Assembly: GCA_030834835.1 (NCBI GenBank)
Contig: JAUQXD010001274.1
Span: 1-8,718 of the forward strand
Origin: Thermoflexales bacterium
Lineage (GTDB): Bacteria; Chloroflexota; Anaerolineae; Fen-1058
Length of the DNA: 8,718 nucleotides
Direction: 5' to 3'
Below are positions 6,411 to 8,718 of the stretch, piece by piece; within the stretch, counting starts at the first letter, position 1; every line of letters begins with the position of its first letter. The notes beneath the pieces were generated by a model. It saw only the letters and a program-made list of their open reading frames with translations, had not been told where the DNA came from and searched no databases. Made by a program: the position numbers and the translations under genes.

Positions 6411-6983
6411 ATGAATGCTGAAACGCGCGAAGTGCTTACCAAATTCGTGAATGCTACCCATGAGTTAGAGTCATGGGAATTCATTGCCAATCTAAGAAAA
6501 CAGGGTGGGCCTTTTAAGGCTATTATGCACCAAAATGATGATGGTTCTTGGATGATTGAAGATGTAGGACCACATGATGCTGAGACGCGAGCCTTCCTCA
6601 CGACGTTTCGGCTGTTTGTTCAGAAGAAAGAGCCAGTATCGCTCTATCGCCTTGGCCATCTGCTAGCCGATGACGATCTCTCAGACAAGTGGAAGCAGGA
6701 GTTTCAGAAATTACAAAAGTCTTTCTTGCATTATTTGAGCCAACCTGACGAGACGGTTCCCGCGAATGGAGATTTTCCTACTCGCGAACATATCATGGAC
6801 ATCTTTATTAACGGAAGGATTTTTCACTGGAAGCAAGAGGATAAGCGGCAAATTTATGAGAAATGGGCACGATACGGTGATGAATTTGGCGTGCTTGTGA
6901 TTGCATTCAATTCCATTCTTTACACGCTTTACAATGTCATTGTCCGTATTGCTCGGATGAGCGAGGAAGCGCTAGCCGCTTAG
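6411..6983 (+). CDS. Uncharacterised cassette protein, 190 residues
   Basis: I do not recognise a named family. The protein looks soluble and mostly helical, without signal peptide or membrane helix. The N-terminal part (1-52) has HELESWEFIANLR and a likely beta-hairpin, PFKAIMHQNDDGSWMIED. A helical middle has DAETRAFLTTFRLFVQKKEP (56-75) and a charged helix DKWKQEFQKLQKSF. The C-terminal half has TREHIMDIFINGRIFHW and QIYEKWARYGDEF, ending in a hydrophobic helix (VLVIAFNSILYTLYNVIV, 161-178). ATG 6411 is chosen for AGGAG at seven bases; a GTG 33 bases upstream lies inside the conserved leader and is unlikely. Codon use is more AT-rich than the methyltransferase gene downstream. It is flanked by attC-like repeats, so it is probably a captured cassette. 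No function is proposed. Confidence 0.75.
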   Translation: MNAETREVLTKFVNATHELESWEFIANLRKQGGPFKAIMHQNDDGSWMIEDVGPHDAETRAFLTTFRLFVQKKEPVSLYRLGHLLADDDLSDKWKQEFQKLQKSFLHYLSQPDETVPANGDFPTREHIMDIFINGRIFHWKQEDKRQIYEKWARYGDEFGVLVIAFNSILYTLYNVIVRIARMSEEALAA

Positions 6984-7006
6984 AATTCGCTATACCAAAC
7001 CGCAGC

Positions 7007-7052
7007 GCCCAACACGGCGTGCCGCCGGCCCGCCCAGCGGCCGAAGTTAGGC
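7007..7052 (+). repeat. attC-like recombination site, copy B
   Basis: GCCCAAC (7007-7013, R'') and GTTAGGC (7046-7052, R') match RYYYAAC and GTTRRRY and are inverted repeats of each other with one difference. Inside, CGGC (7015-7018) can pair with GCCG (7040-7043) as L''/L' boxes. At 46 bases it is shorter than most attC sites (about 57 and up). It begins 23 bases after the 6411 gene stop, the usual place for a cassette attC. Confidence 0.6.
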
Positions 7053-7151
7053 GTCAGTTTTGACGGTTGGCGATCGGGGCGGTGGCAACGCGGCTGACGC
7101 CGAGACCGTCGGGCGGCATACGTTGCTATTCACAGTCTCAGGAGATATTGC
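7053..7151 (+). promoter_or_regulatory. Conserved cassette leader, copy B, with ribosome site
   Basis: After the attC-like site, TTTTGACGGTTGG (7058-7070), GGTGG, GGCTGACGCC, GTCGGGCGG, TATTCACA (7127-7134) and AGGAGAT (7140-7146) match the leader before 7862 in the same order. TTGACG could act as a -35 hexamer, but no good -10 is seen. AGGAG lies seven bases before GTG 7152 and fixes that start. Confidence 0.5.
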
Positions 7152-7697
7152 GTGAACACAGAATTCTGGACTGCCGTCGGCACTATCAGCCAAACGGCTG
7201 CTTCTGTTGTAACGATTGTGGGTATTCTCTTTATTGCTTGGCAGGTTTCCGACACTCGTAGGTTCACAAAGTCGCAATTGCTAAACGATCTTGAGAAGGA
7301 GTCGAAAGAGTATCGTCAAGTCTACATGATGATAACTAGCTTGTGGAAAGCCACGCAAGAAGTCTCTCTACAAGAAGATCAACTGTATGACATCTTCGAT
7401 TGCTTAGGCTTTTTCGAAAGGATCAAAATACTGCTCGACAACCGAGTAATTGATATGCCAACAGTCGATCGCCTTTTCGGTTATCGCTTCTTCCTTCTTG
7501 TGAACAATTCCTACGTCCAGAAGTTCGCACTCTATCCAGACGGCCACGACTTTACTACAGTTTTCGCCCTGCACAAGCAGTGGACCCAATATCGCCAGTT
7601 GCATGGAGGGGAAATCGCGGACAAGGAAACCAATCTTCCTTTGTTCAACCCGAAGGCATACGATGAGTTTGTTGCATCGTATCTTAAAAGAAAGTGA
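7152..7697 (+). CDS. Membrane-anchored DUF4760-like cassette protein
   Basis: The 181-residue protein has a short periplasmic-side N-terminus, one TM helix (about 12-30, ASVVTIVGILFIAW) and then a cytoplasmic helical domain. The pattern is that of DUF4760-like proteins: a basic segment after the helix (DTRRFTKSQLLNDLEKESKE), then FDCLGFFERIKILLDNRVID (82-101), resembling the family's 'FE.IG.LV..G.ID' helix pair, then a hydrophobic helix (FFLLVNNSYVQKFAL). The function of that family is unknown. GTG 7152 is supported by AGGAG at seven bases. The gene lies between two attC-like sites and is thus a likely single-gene cassette. Small membrane-anchored proteins are common in cassette arrays, and some serve in phage defence, but nothing here shows that. 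Family call moderate. Confidence 0.75.
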   Translation: MNTEFWTAVGTISQTAASVVTIVGILFIAWQVSDTRRFTKSQLLNDLEKESKEYRQVYMMITSLWKATQEVSLQEDQLYDIFDCLGFFERIKILLDNRVIDMPTVDRLFGYRFFLLVNNSYVQKFALYPDGHDFTTVFALHKQWTQYRQLHGGEIADKETNLPLFNPKAYDEFVASYLKRK

Positions 7698-7715
7698 ACG
7701 TCGAGCCATCGTGCC

Positions 7716-7760
7716 GCTCAACAGGTGTGCATCCGCCCCGCCCATCTGCCGAGGTTAGGG
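7716..7760 (+). repeat. attC-like recombination site, copy C
   Basis: GCTCAAC (7716-7722) fits RYYYAAC. GTTAGGG (7754-7760) fits GTTRRRY except for the last base. The 45-base site aligns with copy B through CAACA, CCCGCCCA and CTGCCGAGGTTAGG. The inner L-box pairing is weak, so it may be partly eroded. It begins 18 bases after the 7152 gene stop. Confidence 0.5.
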
Positions 7761-7861
7761 GCTACTTTTGACGGTTGTCGAGCGTGTCGGTGGTGGGCGG
7801 TTGAAACGCGAGCGTTGGGCACTGACCAAATCTATTCACACCCGAAAGGAGATTTTCTGCG
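7761..7861 (+). promoter_or_regulatory. Conserved cassette leader, copy C, with ribosome site
   Basis: TTTTGACGGTTG (7766-7777), GTCGGTGG, a GGTTGAAACGC block, GTTGGGC, TATTCACA (7823-7830) and AGGAGAT (7847-7853) repeat the copy B leader in order. AGGAG is ten bases before TTG 7862, longer than before the other genes. Confidence 0.5.
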
Positions 7862-8611
7862 TTGGATATTCCACGGATCTTCAACATCACTGAGAGTGCT
7901 CACCGCATCCACAACCCGATCACACCCGAAAAGCTCGCCACTCTCGGCGCGGCGCTGCGTCTGGAATCGGGGACCCGAGTGCTCGATCTCGGCAGCGGTT
8001 CGGGGGAGATGCTGTGCACTTGGGCACGCGATTACGGCGTCATCGCCACCGGCATCGACCTGAGCCAGTTGTTCACCGAGCAAGCGAAACTCCGCGCTGA
8101 AGAACTCGGCGTCGCCGATCAAGTCAGGTTCATCCATGGCGATGCTGCCGTCTACGTCGCTGACGAGAAGGCCGGCGTGGCAGCCTTTCTCGGTGCCACG
8201 TGGATCGGCGGGGGAGTCGCCGGCACCGTCGATCTTCTGGTGCAGAGCCTCCGCCCCGGAGGGATCATCCTCAGCGGCGAGCCTTACTGGCAGCAGTTAC
8301 CGCCGACGGAAGATGTTGTCAAGGGATGTCTGGCCCACTCCATCTCCGATTTTCTCACGCTTCCAGAACTTCTCGCGTCTTTCGGCCACCTTGGCTATGA
8401 CGTCGTTGAAATGGTTCTGGCTGACCAGGACGGCTGGGACAGATACGAGGCGGCCAAATGGCTCACCATGCGCCGCTGGCTTGAAGCCAATCCCGGCGAC
8501 GAGTTAGCCAAAGAGGTGCGAGCCCAACTGACCTCGGAACCCGGGCGCTACGCCGCTTACACGCGTGAATACCTGGGCTGGGGGGTGTTTGCGCTGATGC
8601 CGCGGCGATGA
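7862..8611 (+). CDS. SAM-dependent class I methyltransferase
   Basis: The 249-residue protein has a Rossmann methyltransferase core. Motif I is VLDLGSGSGEM (40-50), binding SAM. The acidic residue after strand 2 is in ATGIDLSQ (D66, ribose contact). Motif II is FIHGDAAVYV (90-99), and RPGGIILSGEPYW (131-143) follows in the place of strand 5. The C-terminal half has many aromatic residues (DGWDRYEAAKWLTMRRW), probably shaping the substrate pocket. The substrate is unknown; small molecules are more likely than DNA, as no DNA-methylase catalytic motif is seen. The TTG start is supported by the family-like MDIPRIFNITES N-terminus and the upstream AGGAG. The gene is clearly richer in G+C than its neighbours, suggesting a different origin. 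Its 3' end is followed by a canonical attC, so it is a complete cassette. Confidence 0.9.
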   Translation: MDIPRIFNITESAHRIHNPITPEKLATLGAALRLESGTRVLDLGSGSGEMLCTWARDYGVIATGIDLSQLFTEQAKLRAEELGVADQVRFIHGDAAVYVADEKAGVAAFLGATWIGGGVAGTVDLLVQSLRPGGIILSGEPYWQQLPPTEDVVKGCLAHSISDFLTLPELLASFGHLGYDVVEMVLADQDGWDRYEAAKWLTMRRWLEANPGDELAKEVRAQLTSEPGRYAAYTREYLGWGVFALMPRR

Positions 8612-8654
8612 GGAGATTACCGGACGACTCAGAAAGTGGGGAAAATCCAATCAT

Positions 8655-8714
8655 GCCTGACAACTCATTCAAGCCGACGTCGCTTCGCGGCGCGGCTTAA
8701 TTCGGGCGTTAGCC
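8655..8714 (+). repeat. Canonical integron attC site, copy D
   Basis: GCCTGAC (8655-8661) is a near-match R'' box and GTTAGCC (8708-8714) an R' box, with crossover expected between G and TT. Between them, TTCAAGCCGACGTCGC and GCGGCGCGGCTTAA (to 8700) form a long hairpin with a TTC turn and unpaired C and A on one arm. These are the extrahelical bases typical of attC sites. The length (60 bases) and sequence closely resemble attC sites of mobile integron cassettes. Bases after 8708 belong to the next cassette, outside the window. Confidence 0.8.
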
Positions 8715-8718
8715 CGCC

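Noticed and set aside
7404..7745. Minus-strand open frame opposite the DUF4760-like gene
   Set aside because: It crosses an attC-like site and is a shadow of the supported plus-strand gene.
7832..8672. Plus- and minus-strand open frames overlapping the methyltransferase gene
   Set aside because: The high G+C gene produces long shadow frames; only the frame from 7862 shows methyltransferase motifs.

Overview
This is bacterial DNA of mixed composition, probably from a proteobacterium (tentative: no rRNA or housekeeping marker is present). Positions 1-4645 look like part of a glycan or modified-peptide gene cluster. Positions 4932-8718 look like a gene-cassette array: short unrelated genes separated by integron attC-like sites, with no integrase in view. 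This fits a CALIN (cluster of attC sites lacking an integrase) or the distal part of a chromosomal integron.

Left part. Four genes run leftward in a tight series: a family-4 glycosyltransferase (2307-3443), a family-2 glycosyltransferase (1258-2253), an HPr-kinase-like P-loop kinase (284-1261) and the start of a probable NTP_transf_5-type nucleotidyltransferase (1-284, cut by the window edge). The last three are joined by 1-4 base stop/start overlaps, so they are probably one operon. A consensus-like -10 lies upstream of the first gene. A divergent polysaccharide deacetylase (3896-4645) faces right. Between the divergent genes lies a decayed IS3-type transposase orfA, readable at protein level but with a lost start codon and in-frame stops. 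The kinase plus nucleotidyltransferase pair is also known from lasso-peptide tailoring, so the cluster may make a decorated peptide or an exopolysaccharide.

Right part. Genes here are a four-helix membrane protein (4932-5612), an unrecognised soluble protein (6411-6983), a membrane-anchored DUF4760-like protein (7152-7697) and a SAM-dependent methyltransferase (7862-8611). The intergenic regions after 5612, 6983 and 7697 are homologous along most of their length. Each has an attC-like part (RYYYAAC ... GTTAGG) and then a leader with TTTTGACGGTTG; the 7152 and 7862 leaders end in AGGAGAT just before a start codon. A fourth copy upstream of 6411 is split: its first 15 bases are at 5981-5995 and its tail at about 6346-6410. 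Between them is the 5' part of a group II intron (5996 to about 6328) with no reverse transcriptase. The array ends at 8655-8714 with a canonical attC of a different type.

The most unusual points are the repeated attC-plus-leader module, the truncated group II intron inside one copy, and the kinase-nucleotidyltransferase pair beside two glycosyltransferases.
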